A DNA stretch of 64,000 nucleotides from Enchytraeus crypticus. Lineage: Eukaryota > Annelida > Clitellata > Enchytraeida > Enchytraeidae. Numbering within the stretch: the first letter of the stretch is position 1; each line of letters opens with the position of its first letter. The stretch spans positions 1,729,001-1,793,000 of the forward strand of contig CAJHZI010000478.1 of the NCBI GenBank assembly GCA_905160935.1, read 5' to 3'. The notes under the pieces are model-generated. The model had not been told where the DNA came from, did no database searches, and worked only from the letters and a program-made list of their open reading frames with translations. Shown here one piece after another: positions 33,806 to 44,804 of this stretch. A program made the translations under genes and the position numbers.

Positions 33806-34608
33806 CATAAAAGATGAATTAGAGTTTAGCCTCATTTAAGAAATTAAACTCAGTATAAAACTACTATAGCTTCTAAAACTGTGGCAACATTATCCCTATT
33901 CCTAATTTGTAAAGCTGTAAAAGACATTTCAGCCGCGCAATATCAGATACGGCATGGTGGGGGTTTTAGGGCAGATTTATGCTTTTAGGCCTCAGCCATC
34001 TCTTACGAACATTTACAATTACCAAAGATTGAATTCTCGAATGGCCACATCTTCCTGTGGAATTCTAATCTTCGATTGTCTAAAATCTATGCTTCGCTAA
34101 CTTTGACCCTTCAAGAATATTTTCTTTCCTGATAATACTTGACACACAGCTATGTTTACTTTCTTAAATTGTGGCTTGTTGCCTATAGGCAGAGGGATGT
34201 TGCACTAAGATTGATTTTATTAAGAGAGATGGGCGGCCTCTGATAGCTAAGTATGAACACGATGATGCTGAAATTGTTTCTCACACCATCCGTGGGGACG
34301 GTATATCGATGCCGGTCAAACGTGATTCAATTTCAAAAGTCCAAGTTCATTCACACTTGGGTAATCTTCAAGGTTAAGTAAGTAGAAAGAAGAGTGGTCA
34401 GAAATCTAGACCAATAGCAAGGCAGACTTAAACATTCTAGATCATATGGGACAATGGCAGTATGGTGGTGACACAAAACAGACCTTAAATTTAACCTTGG
34501 TTTAGTACTATAAACAAACTCTTTACATTTCTCTGTAAATAAATGCAATGTATCACCGTCTCCAAGTCTCTCTGAACCAGCATGCTAGTTCTCTAAGTTA
34601 TGATAGAA
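33806..34608. other. Unassigned AT-rich stretch
   Basis: Nothing recognised. Confidence 0.5.
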
Positions 34609-34733
34609 AGCTAAGGTTAACGTCAGTTTCCTCAATCGAAAGCGATGTTAGTGACGGGCGAGCCCATGAATTAAACCCCGCACATACTGATCCGCGGTCG
34701 AGTGTCTTACAGTCATCACCACTGGCTCCAGCC
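34609..34733 (-). mobile_element. SINE-A copy
   Basis: Plus strand reads AAAGCTAAGGTTAACGTCAG, TTTCCTCAATCGAAAGCG, then TACTGATCCGCGGTCGAG and ACCACTGGCTCCAGC. Near-complete copy. The reversed tRNA head has a recognisable box A (TGGTGATGACTG). Confidence 0.88.
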
Positions 34734-34936
34734 GTACAATTTCTTATAAAAAATGGAATAATATATGCAAAATATTGGCACACTGATAGATGTATTTATT
34801 TTCAAAATATTGACATTCGTAATTAATAGTATTAATATTATTAATTGTAGTATTATTAAATAACAACAACCTTCTTATTGAATTATGTACGAATATGCAA
34901 TAGACTCAATTGTTGAATTGAACATACTATCTCAGA

Positions 34937-35470
34937 TTGCGTTATGAACTAAGTGCAATCGATATATCTGCATTACGTCTTCGTATCAATGACGGTATCA
35001 GATATTATTTCAAGCAGCAAAGATCTACATGTAGTTGTCATGTTATCTACAGTAAGTCAAAGTACTGGAAAATACTATATGACAAAATTGTTGTATATAT
35101 CATAAGTTCTTCTCCTTTAGAAAAATCTTACATTAAATATAAGTTAATATTAACTACAGTATTAGCTAAAGCGCTTGTCCATTTTGAACTTGACTATGGT
35201 GACTCTCTGCTAAACGATATTCTTAAAGACTCCTTAATGAAATTAATTCATCTCCAACAAGTAGGCCTACAAAATGCTCTTTCTGGTGTCGTATGCTGTG
35301 GTAACAAATTCAACTTTCAAATTTCTTCTCTTCTTAAGTAACTACACAGACTACAAATCTCTCAACGTATTAGATTCAAGAGAGCTTCTTTGGCTTTCAA
35401 AGGATTAAGTTAAGGTAAACTACACTATCTATCTGACCTGTTATCAATCTCCATGCATATACTCTCTCGT
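34937..35470 (+). pseudogene. CR1/L2-like LINE C-terminal fragment
   Basis: The open frame to 35341 and its in-frame continuation past that stop give KYKLILTTVLAKALVHFELD, YGDSLLNDIL, LIHLQQVGLQNALSG and then LHRLQISQRIRFKRASLAFK, YLSDLL. This is the layout after the reverse transcriptase core in CR1/L2-type LINEs, where functional copies have Y-x-x-S-L-L, L-x-x-x-Q-N-x-A and LHWLPIxxRIxFK. Stops at 35339 and about 35408 show it is dead. Codons before ~35080 are not recognisable. It has no 3' tail; the 64-bp array starts 120 bp on. Confidence 0.65.
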
Positions 35471-35594
35471 AGTATAGAAATATTTCAGATTTTTGCGCAT
35501 TTGCGGAAATCCTAAACTTTAATTAAAGAATTTCAAACATGCCCATGTCCTAACAAGTGTAGTAGTCTTCACGTGATTCTCCACAATTGCATCT

Positions 35595-36065
35595 TAATCT
35601 ATTAGTACATTAAAGTATATAAAATATATAAGTATATTAAATATATAAGTATATAAAATATATAAGTATATTAAATATGTAAGTACCTTAAAGTATCTAT
35701 TAGTACATTAAAGTATATAAAATATATAAGTATATTAAATATATAAGTACTTTAAGTATCTATTAGTACATTAAAGTATATAAAATATATAAGTATATTA
35801 TATATATAAGTACCTTAAAGTATCTATTAGTACATTAAAGTATATAAAATATATAAGTATATTAAATATATAAGTATCCTAAAGTATCTATTAGTACATT
35901 AAAGTATATAAAATATATAAGTATATTAAATATATAAGTACCTTAAAGTATCTATTAGTACATTAAAGTATATAAAATATATAAGTATATTAAATATATA
36001 AGTACCTTAAAGTATCTATTTGTATATTAAAGTATATTAAATATATAACTTTATAAAATATTTAA
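35595..36065. repeat. 64-bp tandem array
   Basis: About six units, regularly spaced at 64 bp (one at 63), each containing TAGTACATTAAAGTATATAA and AGTATATTAAATATATAAGT. The first unit is longer (98 bp to the next), by internal duplication of the ATATAAGTATAT part. Confidence 0.95.
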
Positions 36066-36114
36066 GCATAATTGGTATTTTTATATAGTCATACATTTAT
36101 CTATATATCGATAG

Positions 36115-36216
36115 AAATCGTCAAGTGTCTATGCAAGTGTCCATGTACGTATCCAAGTATGTGTCTACGTATATGTCCATGTACATGTATATGTCTACGT
36201 ACGTGTTTATACGCCT
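36115..36216. repeat. 12-bp degenerate tandem repeat
   Basis: About eight units of the type GTGTCCATGTAC/GTGTCTACGTAT. Because 12 is a multiple of three, two plus-strand frames stay open across it and read as repeating four-residue units (VSMY/VSTY). This explains the open frames at 36072-36406 without a gene. Confidence 0.85.
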
Positions 36217-36604
36217 ATTTACTTACACGGCGACGACATTTGATCCCAGGTATAGTTTTATTGATTTCACTCACAGTGTTTATTTCAGATTGTTTTCAAC
36301 TGCTTGCCTATCTCCGGCCACAGAACTGTTTTATGTCAAGTCCCACAGCGCGACACGTGACCAAGCAGACCCCGTCCATCTTCCACCTCTGACGTATCAT
36401 CCGTGACAGTTAGGAACCCAACCCCACCCCCTCAACTCTTAGCTCAGACTCTCTCCGTTAAAAATCGACTTGAGAAGATCGAGACATGACCGCTTTACAG
36501 AATACTGAGACCTGATCGCTTTGTGTGAGTAGTGTTTGTTCTGCTAAGATTTGTTGATATTTTATAGGCTTCTCTGGATATGTCTTGATGCTCTCTTGGA
36601 AACC
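36217..36604. other. Unassigned stretch
   Basis: Nothing recognised beyond the ends of the repeat-driven open frames. Confidence 0.45.
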
Positions 36605-36775
36605 ATCTAGCAACAACCAATCTAGCAACAACCAATCTAACAACAACCAATCTAACAACAACCAATCTAGCAACAACCAATCTAGCAACAACTAATCTAG
36701 CACCAACAAATTTAGCAACAACCTCTCTAGCAATAACCACTCTAGAAACAACCAATCTAGCAACAACCAATCACA
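36605..36775. repeat. 15-bp tandem repeat, ~11 units
   Basis: Units of TCTAGCAACAACCAA with scattered changes. Minus-strand frames across it translate to LLLDW and VVARL repeats; these are repeat artefacts. Confidence 0.95.
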
Positions 36776-36929
36776 TAACAGTAGTATGCATATCCAGAAA
36801 GCTGTGAAAAACTTTCCCAGCTTTATGGATATTTCTTCCTTGATCGCATACAAAGATAACGGCTACATCCTAGGCACAGGGTTTGAAATCTGCCTATGCC
36901 ATGGGTTTATTCTGAGTTTTGACTTGATT

Positions 36930-36976
36930 TTTCTCTTTCTCTCTCTTTCTCTTTCTCTCTCTCTTTCTCTCTCTTC
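36930..36976. repeat. CT/CTTT microsatellite
   Basis: Pyrimidine tract of CTCTTT and CTCT units. The SINE-B fragment that follows runs on the plus strand, so this tract is not its tail. Confidence 0.9.
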
Positions 36977-36997
36977 AATTTATGATTATTTACAGAC

Positions 36998-37132
36998 ATG
37001 AATAAGGCATAGACTTAGTGAAGGGATTAACTTGTTGATCTAAGAGGTGCTCTTATGGAGCGGAAAAGCAGACTCTGAGTATGAATATATATCTTGAACC
37101 TGCCACTTTGCAGTGCACTGAAGAGACAATGT
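36998..37132 (+). mobile_element. SINE-B 3' half
   Basis: AATAAGGCATAGACTTAGTG, AAGGGATTAACTTG, TGCTCTTATGGAGCGG and AATATATATCTTGAACCTGC lead to the hairpin CCTGCCACTTTGCAGTGCAC, then TGAAGAGA. 5'-truncated copy, tail short. Confidence 0.8.
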
Positions 37133-37276
37133 ACAAAAATTGTACCTGTAGTTTCAATATACTAATCTTCTACAAGTTGCATGTTTGCCAATGACATTAG
37201 CGCATATATATATTTTACTTTTAACTAGAATGTTTTACAGCAATTTCCACTATTTATACTACATGCACATTGGACA

Positions 37277-37334
37277 CTCTCTCTTAGTGCACTGCCTAGC
37301 GGCAGGTCCATGGTAAATAAAGCCTCCACTCATA
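37277..37334 (-). mobile_element. LINE-F 3' terminal fragment
   Basis: CTCTCTCTTAGTGCACTGCC, then TAGCGGCAGGTCCATGGTAA. This is the reversed hairpin and terminal codons of LINE-F, 5'-truncated to under 60 bp. Confidence 0.7.
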
Positions 37335-37652
37335 GTCATAGTCAAAAGATATAATAGTGATATCTTTTAAGAAGATATATCCTCTAATAGTGGACAATAT
37401 TTGAGGATAACTTTTGTGATACCTCATCATGTTATTCTCAGATAGTGCAAGACTAGAGAAGGAGTGATGGCAAGTGAAAAATCAAAGCAGCAAAATGTGA
37501 AGCGTCGATCCCAGATTAACCTCAATCTTAGTCGATAAAACTTCAAAACTCAAGAAACATGAACTGAAAAATTCTAGGAAAGATTTCGGCTCCTCAAATC
37601 TGTTTACATATTATATTTTCTAAATATATTTGGGCCTACAATTTAATCGAAT
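37335..37652. other. Unassigned AT-rich stretch
   Basis: Nothing recognised. Confidence 0.5.
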
Positions 37653-37758
37653 TACTACTACTACTACTACTACTACTGCTACTGCTACTGCTACTGCTAC
37701 TGCTATACCTCTACTTCTACTGCTATTATTACTACTACTGCTACAACTACTACAACTT
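37653..37758. repeat. TAC/TGC trinucleotide microsatellite
   Basis: A run of ACT/GCT triplets with interruptions. No coding context. Confidence 0.93.
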
Positions 37759-38214
37759 GATTTATTGCAGGTGAATACAAAAAAGATTTCGCAGTGAGAA
37801 GAATTCTGGCATACCAGTCTTTCCGATAGGCCTACAGGTATTCACTTTTTCTTAAAAGCCTAATATTTTTCGTTTAATTTACTTATTCTCAAGTTTTTCT
37901 GATCCTATTTGCGTTATCATACACCACTAGCTAACTTGTGTCAACAGAGCTCTTTAATAAAACAAAATACGTTTTGAAATTAGTTTTTCACGGGATTAGT
38001 AAATTTCATATTCATGAAGCCTTGGAAGGCCGTACTTAGTATTATAGAAATACAGCGTCAGAAATATAATTAATCAAAATTATGCTTAACATTTATTTCT
38101 ACGTATCATTAATCAGTAACAATTAACAAATTCAGAAATCATAATTTTAAAAATATATGAAACTACCTTAATTTTCCTTTAATTTCACTCAACAAAAGTC
38201 CACATCTCGTTTTC
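37759..38214. other. Unassigned AT-rich stretch
   Basis: Nothing recognised. Confidence 0.5.
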
Positions 38215-38620
38215 TTTGTATCTGAAAGTATAGTGAAGGTACATAGCAGTTCTTGTTTCTGCATGGTTAGTTACAAACCAGTGACTTACTAGTAAATTAC
38301 TGTTACCTTATTATTTGTGGCGGTAGCTCGAGTGTGTCGAGTCGTCTTGAATAGAAGCCCTGTGCTTCTGAACCTTTACGTTAAGCACACTACAACCTTC
38401 GTATCTGAAAGGTATGTTATGGTATGATTACCAGATATGGTACATTGCAGTGCTAGTTACTGCATCATTAGTTACAAACCAGTGACTTACCAGTAAATCA
38501 CTGTTACCTTAATCTTTGTGACGCTAGTTCGAGTGTGTCGAGTCGTCTTGAAGAGAAACCAATTGCTTCTGAACCTTGACGTTAAACACACTACAACCTA
38601 CCTACCTATCTTCGTATCTG
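38215..38620 (+). repeat. 201-bp direct duplication of a SINE-like segment
   Basis: AGTTACAAACCAGTGACTTA at 38269 recurs at 38470. The flanking ~170 bp also match, including GTGTGTCGAGTCGTCTTGAA and TTACGTTAAGCACACTACAA / TGACGTTAAACACACTACAA. The GACGTTAAAC ending recalls the SINE-A/C core, so this may be a tandemly duplicated SINE. The second copy ends in CCTACCTACCTAT. Confidence 0.8.
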
Positions 38621-38936
38621 AACAGTACTTCTTCGTACTTCGACTGATTTTCAAGCTTAACCTGCATGTACTACGTTATCTCTGCGACCTCGTGTTAATC
38701 TCGTCAGAATGGTGCTAGAGAATAGCTTGTCATATTCGCTGCAGCCACTCGTTACGAGGTCCCATCGTGGACTGACATCAACAGCTGACGGCAGGAAGTA
38801 TCCGTGCAGATCAAGACAATGATGGATTAATTCTTCCTCGTCGAGATTTCATAAACTGAATACTGCTAAATAATTCGCCAGAACTTGAAAGTTACGCAAT
38901 ATAATAGTTGATTTTAGAATGATTTCTGTATCTCTC
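38621..38936. other. Unassigned stretch
   Basis: Nothing recognised. Confidence 0.5.
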
Positions 38937-38944
38937 TTTCGCTT

Positions 38945-39002
<58 letters not shown>
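38937..39002. repeat. CT microsatellite
   Basis: (CT)n with a few TTT interruptions. Confidence 0.95.
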
Positions 39003-39003
<1 letters not shown>

Positions 39004-39036
39004 AAGAGTGAACTTCTTTCTGACTTGTAAACCTGG

Positions 39037-39163
39037 TAAAGCTAAGGGTAACATCAGTTACAGCACTTGAAGGCGATGTCAATGACGGGCAAACCCAGGA
39101 TTTGAACCCTGCACATACTGATCCGCGGTCGAGTATTTTACCGACTTCGCCACTGGCTCCAGC
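39037..39163 (-). mobile_element. SINE-A copy
   Basis: TAAAGCTAAGGGTAACATCA, ACTTGAAGGCGATGTCAATG, GGATTTGAACCCTGCACATA, TGATCCGCGGTCGAG and CGACTTCGCCACTGGCTCC. On the minus strand box A (TGGCGAAGTCGG) and box B (GGGTTCAAATCC) are both intact, so this is one of the best-preserved heads. Confidence 0.92.
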
Positions 39164-39330
39164 AAAACTACAGATTCATGTCATCTTATAGGTCTAGATA
39201 TAAATTGCACCTGGTAAGAATGAGACACTTTGACTTTTTTCTTTTGAAGTGTAGCAATAAGTTAATTGACTTAATAATTGAAGCTGCTAAAGTGCTTAAT
39301 ACGATAGAATATTGCACGCTATAGATTAAC

Positions 39331-39520
39331 CGGCCAATCCCTTCACAAAAAGCTTTGCATAATTCACACAATGAAACTTATGTAGCCTATAGCTTGGGAA
39401 ATATGGCTTCTGAAGTTGTTTCCTGTTTCCTTCCTCAGTTATTGGCTGGTCGCCTCTTTCGACACGTGCAATTAATGGCTTGTCTATCCGTCAGTTTCTC
39501 GGAAACAACACTGGGACATA
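39331..39520 (-). mobile_element. SINE-B, partial
   Basis: CCAATCCCTTCACAAAAAGC, TAGCCTATAGCTTGGGAAAT, GTTTCCTTCCTCAGTTATTG, GGTCGCCTCTTTCGACACG and AACACTGGGACAT. Body without the 3' hairpin and tail. Confidence 0.7.
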
Positions 39521-40624
39521 TTCAATACACAATTCAGAAAATTTATGTTTTCCAAAGTCTCCGTCCATTTTCTTCAATTATTTACACCGAGTAGTTTCTT
39601 ATCTCTGTTGATGATCATAATTGTAAGTAATCGAATATATTAGTCAACTTGAGCCAAAAAATAAAGCCAACGAACATAGGTAATAACTGAATATAAAGAG
39701 AAAATTAATCAGTATTCTTGTAGATTTAGTTTTATTTATTTAAACTAAGTTCTCATGTAAAGATATACTGTAATTGAATCTTAAATTCTTTGAGCATTAC
39801 AGAGAATAAGAGCTAAGCTTGTTTATATTCTAATATAAACCATACACCGCACCAATATTTAACGTTTTTCTGCTATCCTCTTCATTTACCAAACTTCCAT
39901 ACAGCATCTTTAGCGCTATCACATTAGACAAAACGGTTCAAGAGGTTATTAAATGAAAATTACTCAGACCTGGTGGGACTACGTATCAGAATAAACTGCA
40001 AACAACGGTCAGTATTAAATACAAAACGTTAATTGCTCTAATTGTTAAGAGACAGTGAAAGTTCATGTTTGTCTTGTTAAACAGAAGAAAATTCATAATC
40101 ATCAGATCTTAGATCTATAGTTCTCTAAATTTGATATGCTGTAGTTTCTCTAAAGATAATACGATGAGCCACAATCGGTTGATACGTCTAGAACCACCTG
40201 GTACAGCAGGTACGGTCGAATAAACCATGAACATATCGATTTAATCATAAGAGTTGATTGCGCATATCTGTCAATTATCTGCACGCAGCCATATTTCTCA
40301 TCTCACATGGGCTGCGTCATTTGTTACGCTCGAACTGAAATGGGGACGACGGACGTAAGATAAATCACTGTATTCACGGTCAAGCATTACCTTTCTACAT
40401 CCCTCTTTCCTGCAACACGGATGTTATATCGCTAGAACGATCGCTGGGACTCTTGCATACGTAGCAGTACTAGTAGCTAATTGCGGAGAAGCTATTATGG
40501 ATTCATTTCTTAGAACTACTGTATGAAAAAAGGCAAAGTACTAATAAAGCGAACTACATATCTTAATAAGATATTCGGATTTCATCTATACAGAATTATT
40601 AGATCTACTGTAGGAGAGTAAGAA
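39521..40624. other. AT-rich, no recognisable feature
   Basis: Nothing supported. Confidence 0.5.
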
Positions 40625-40712
40625 CAAGTTTAACGTCAGTTTCATGTCCTGGAAGTATATAAGCGACGAGATAGCCCTGGAGCTCTGGATCAACTTATCT
40701 ACCAAGAGGCTA
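40625..40712 (-). mobile_element. tRNA-like SINE abutting telomere repeats
   Basis: The minus strand reads CTCTTGGTAGATAAGTTGAT (box-A-like), spacer, then CATGAAACTGACGTTAAAC, the family core. Its 5' side touches the CCCTAA tract directly. Confidence 0.6.
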
Positions 40713-40713
40713 G

Positions 40714-40753
40714 CCCTAACCCTAACCCTAACCTAACCCTAACCCTAACCCCC
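40714..40753. repeat. Interstitial telomere repeats (CCCTAA)
   Basis: Three CCCTAA units, one shortened CCTAA, two more CCCTAA, then CCCCC. This is the TTAGGG-type telomere motif, internal to the window. Confidence 0.95.
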
Positions 40754-41245
40754 GTGTTACATGCCTTACACAGCTACTAGCCAACCTGCTGCTTGTTCTA
40801 TAATATTTTACTAACCGTAGACCTGGCTAATTTAACATATTCTACCATATGACCAGGACGCGGGGTCGTATTCGGCTGTAAAGTTAGGTCTCTCCTGTTA
40901 GCAGGGCTAATAAGTTCTATGATTTCGTCTTTCAGATTCCAGATCAACAAATGAGAGTACAGGACCTACGAACTGGTAAAGAGACGTGGGGATTCAGTTG
41001 AGATGAAAGAGATATGCTTCATAGAGTCAATATAATATCCGTGCTATCCTCTCTGCTGCAGCAATACTGTTGGATACTCTATCGCAAGCATGCACTCCTG
41101 TTTTCTTGATGAATATTAGCAGCATCTTCGCAGAGAACCTTATGTGGGAGGATTAGAGAAATGGAAGAAGACAAATATTCCAACTGATCTAAATACTAAT
41201 TGCATGCAAATTAGAAAATGAGTCAAACAAACCGGCAATATCAAT
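40754..41245. other. Unassigned stretch
   Basis: Nothing recognised. Confidence 0.5.
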
Positions 41246-41300
41246 GTCACATGTGATGTCATGAGTGATGTCACGAGTGATGTCATGAGTGATACAGGGT
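41246..41300. repeat. 15-bp tandem repeat, ~3.5 units
   Basis: GATGTCATGAGTGATGTCAC-type units. Short array. Confidence 0.85.
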
Positions 41301-41372
41301 TTGATCTCATATTTTAGTTCTTTCGTTGTTAACTACAATTTCTAAATTATCGTGCTATAAATTGCTTGCTTT

Positions 41373-41536
41373 AGGGAAGAATACAAGAGAAAGTGTTAGA
41401 GGCAGATCAATACATGGGATGTTGGATGATTTTATAATATATTAATATGTAGGGATGAAAAGGAAGGATTAGTGTAAAATTAGTTGGAACAGTTAACGTC
41501 CATGGACCTATTGTTAGGCAGTGCCCTAGAAGAAGA
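41373..41536 (+). pseudogene. LINE-F 3' end, decayed
   Basis: GAGAAAGTGTTAGAGGCAGA, TGGGATGTTGGATGATTTTA, TATGTAGGGATGAAAAGGAA, then the hairpin CCATGGACCTATTGTTAGGC and AGTGCCCTAGAAGAAGA. Stops throughout. Confidence 0.7.
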
Positions 41537-41938
41537 TTATATTTTACGTACCAAAATTCGTCAAGATTTTATTGCTTAGAATTTATAAGTTCGTACTTCG
41601 TAGTACTTAAATGCCACGTTAACTTTACGTACAGAGGCATAATAGAACAATGGAAATTATGAAGAAATTTCATAATTGCCATATTAATTACTTAAATATG
41701 ATCCAATTATTATTTTGCATTTAGCGACACTATTGCAACCATATAGAGCCTATTAATTTTTTGAGTATATTTTAAATGAAATACAGCATTAGTAGCTGAG
41801 CAGATCAATCTGATAGCAATATCAGCTTAATTTCTAATAAAATATGTGTATTTTAACAACCATATAAAATCAATAGTTTCAAAGCTAAAGAACGTATATT
41901 AATATATTTAATATATTGAGTTAGTAGATGCCGAGCAA

Positions 41939-41942
<4 letters not shown>
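41537..41942. other. Unassigned AT-rich stretch
   Basis: Nothing recognised. Confidence 0.5.
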
Positions 41943-42030
<88 letters not shown>

Positions 42031-42082
42031 AAGAAAGAGAGGGAGAGAGAGAGAGAGAGAAAGAAAGAAAAAGAGAGAGAGC
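41943..42082. repeat. Compound GT/GA microsatellite
   Basis: About 55 bp of (GT)n runs directly into ~80 bp of (GA)n with AAAG interruptions. A minus-strand frame across it (HTHTHT, LSLSLS) is an artefact. Confidence 0.97.
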
Positions 42083-42359
42083 ATGAAAGAAACTAAGATA
42101 ACGAAAGTTAAATAAATTAAAATATTTTTGATCGCGCAGCGGTCAGTTAAAGAAAACGATGTTATACATGTAACTATAGAGGCACTAAGTACGTCATCGT
42201 AACTTATCATAAGTAACATTTTTCTGTAGTAATTTAATAATTACTAGTAATTTTTGTAATAGTTGGAATATTGCAATAATTTAAATCAAGCATTTGAAAG
42301 AAATCAATATAAAATAATCAAAATAAAATGCTTAAATAAACAAAATAAATATTTAAAAT

Positions 42360-42362
<3 letters not shown>

Positions 42363-42400
<38 letters not shown>
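42363..42400. repeat. CT microsatellite
   Basis: Pure (CT)n. Confidence 0.97.
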
Positions 42401-42405
<5 letters not shown>

Positions 42406-43244
42406 ATACCACTAAATGAACTTGTAATTCTAATTTCTCAGTAATTCAGAATAAATCAAGATTCGGGTCAATAATTTCCGCAAGGACGAGGTAAACAATG
42501 CCATAGATCCAGCCTTTTGCTAAATCCCTTCTACTCTCAATAAATCTACTGCCGTCGTATGTATAGTGTCCACACATTACCAGCCACACATGCGTCCTTT
42601 ACGTAAATCTGCCATAATCGTTCGATATCTCGTGCTCCTGTCTCCATAGCGTTGAGACCGTGGTAAATCCATTTCAAGGATAGTGCACGGAAGAGCAAAG
42701 AATGTGCTACGACAGCAACAATAATTACTAAAGAAACGACAACAACAATAGCAGAAAAAGCCTACTGAATCCGTGATTTAAACCTCCGAAAATGAAGGCG
42801 CAGCTACGCATTACTTAAAACTGAGATTCAGGCTTATACAGAATAAATTAATAAAAATAAAAGTAAAAGAATACCACTTTCTGACTAACCCTTAGCTTTA
42901 GCCTCTCTTTAGATTAAATAGCGGTTTGCCTAGCTAGTGAATACGACTAGCAAAGTGTTGATGTTAGCTAGTATTATGTTTAATTGTTAAATATGGCAAC
43001 GCTTAACAATAAAAAGCCGAAATTCAGCTCATTGAGAAAACAGATTCATTAGTAAGTGATAAACTAAAAGCCGTAGTATTAATTAATCAGGGAATGTGGT
43101 AATGTAGGCCTATAGGTTTGCAGAGGGTTATACTTTTGTAAAAAGTCAATCATTTTTTAGATGTTGAAGAGAGAGCGCAAAACAACAAGTAAAACAACAA
43201 CATTCAGCCGATATGTCTTTATCCGTAGCACCAGTCATATAACG
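42401..43244. other. Unassigned stretch
   Basis: Nothing recognised. Confidence 0.5.
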
Positions 43245-43312
43245 CATCAAAGCGTGACGTCTCTGACATCATGCTTGTATGAGGAAACGGACGTTGGACC
43301 ATTATTATACAG
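43245..43312 (+). mobile_element. SINE-C 3' core
   Basis: GCGTGACGTCTCTGACATCA, TGCTTGTATGAGGAAACGG and ACGTTGGACCATTATTATAC. Clear core with a short ATT tail. An open frame over it is incidental. Confidence 0.65.
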
Positions 43313-43560
43313 TCGTATGACGCATCAATGCATTAATTTAACGGAGACTAACTTTACAGTGTCATTGTCGCCAATGACAACATTCAGTACAATAGGACCA
43401 TAACAAAACAAACTAGCGAAATAAAATGATCGCAAAAAGTGCAATTCCACAATTCGGAACTTCAGTTACCTATTTGAATACAATAAAAGTAATTAAAATT
43501 CTACTGTCGTCAGTTACAAACTATTACCAGATTAGACACCATAAAACAATTGACTAACTT

Positions 43561-43730
43561 GACTCTCTCATAGTACAATATCTACTGGTAGATTCATGAT
43601 ATATTACGTCATAACGCTTCCACTCGTCACTATTTTCCGCTTTCCTCTTCTTGTCCACGTATGACTGGATCTTCGTCTAACGTTCCAAATCTCGGCCTGC
43701 TTCTGCCACCACTTCTTTAACTTTTATGAT
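43561..43730 (-). pseudogene. LINE-F C-terminal fragment, minus strand
   Basis: Plus strand has CTCTCATAGTACAATATCTA (worn hairpin), TTCATGATATATTACGTCAT, GCTTTCCTCTTCTTGTCCAC and CAAATCTCGGCCTGCTTCTG, matching 46744-46992 in order. Hairpin lost, stops present. Confidence 0.65.
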
Positions 43731-44647
43731 GATATAAATTAGACATTTAATATCATGCATATTAGTATGCTAAGCTGAGTTTACGATACTACCTACTTGA
43801 GGTTCATCGAGATCAAATGGCTAGGCATTGTATTTAACTGGTGTGATCAGACATTTACCGGCATCACACACGCTTTAATTCCCCCTGTTTCAGTACAGAA
43901 CGTACAGGGTTATGAACCCTTACACATGATAGAAAGTTGATTCAAGATCAATTTTATAGTACAAAATTGAGACATTTCACAAATTTCAATAAATTTCTAA
44001 ATGTCAATTTAGTTTTTATTCTGCAGTTATGATTGACTGCGCAACATCAGATCTATTAGTTCACTGGCTGAATGTTAATCAGCGGTCATCAAAGCGGCTT
44101 CGACAACTGACATCCGCACATCAAGTAGCACGAGTTTTGTTGTTTAAAGTTCTATGACCATTGCGCATTTCATTATAATGTGATTTCTAAATCACGTTAT
44201 TCTGTGACGTATTTTCCGAGTTTTTGACAACGTCATTTTTCCTCCATAAGGAAGCAAGTGATAATGGAGAACATAGCGTTTGCTGCCAGTTTCAAATACA
44301 ACGCGAAAAGGTTATTGTTATTTTCAATCATTTGTTGATATAAACGCCAGCTATTTAATAAGTAGAACTTTCATTTGCATATCATTTAAATCCATGCATA
44401 TCATCCACTAGTATCTGTTAGAATGTCGCAGATTTCTCAACGATAAGATTATTTTCCAATTCTCAGCATTCAGAAGCAAAACATTTATCTAGTTAAGGAC
44501 ACTGATACTGTTTTTACTTCTTATCTACCATGAGTGACCAAGAAAAGAGAGAGAAGGTCATTTCTGTGGTAATTTAAAGGTAGCTTTCAGAAAACCTATT
44601 GAAAATAAGCACGATGAGATAGCATCATGCAATAAATAATACAATTA
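43731..44647. other. Unassigned AT-rich stretch
   Basis: Nothing recognised. Confidence 0.5.
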
Positions 44648-44692
44648 AAATTTAACGCCCGGTTTTCACACGAAGGCGATGTCAGCAACTTT
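44648..44692 (-). mobile_element. Worn SINE-A/C 3' core
   Basis: AATTTAACGCCCGGTTTTCA, then CGAAGGCGATGTCAGCAACT. Core recognisable, rest lost. Confidence 0.45.
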
Positions 44693-44804
44693 AACCTTGT
44701 TGAATCGAACTGCTAGCATTATTGGAATTTCTTATTCACAAAATAAATAGAGCACAGAAATAAAATAAAATAAATAAAATGTGACAAATGAATTTATAAC
44801 TTAC

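Noticed and set aside
36458..36770. Minus-strand frames with LLLDW and VVARL repeats, resembling a repetitive protein
   Set aside because: The 15-bp tandem repeat keeps all frames open; no start context, splice sites or unique domain.
41908..42219. 103-codon minus-strand frame
   Set aside because: Mostly HTHT and LSLS from the GT/GA microsatellite.
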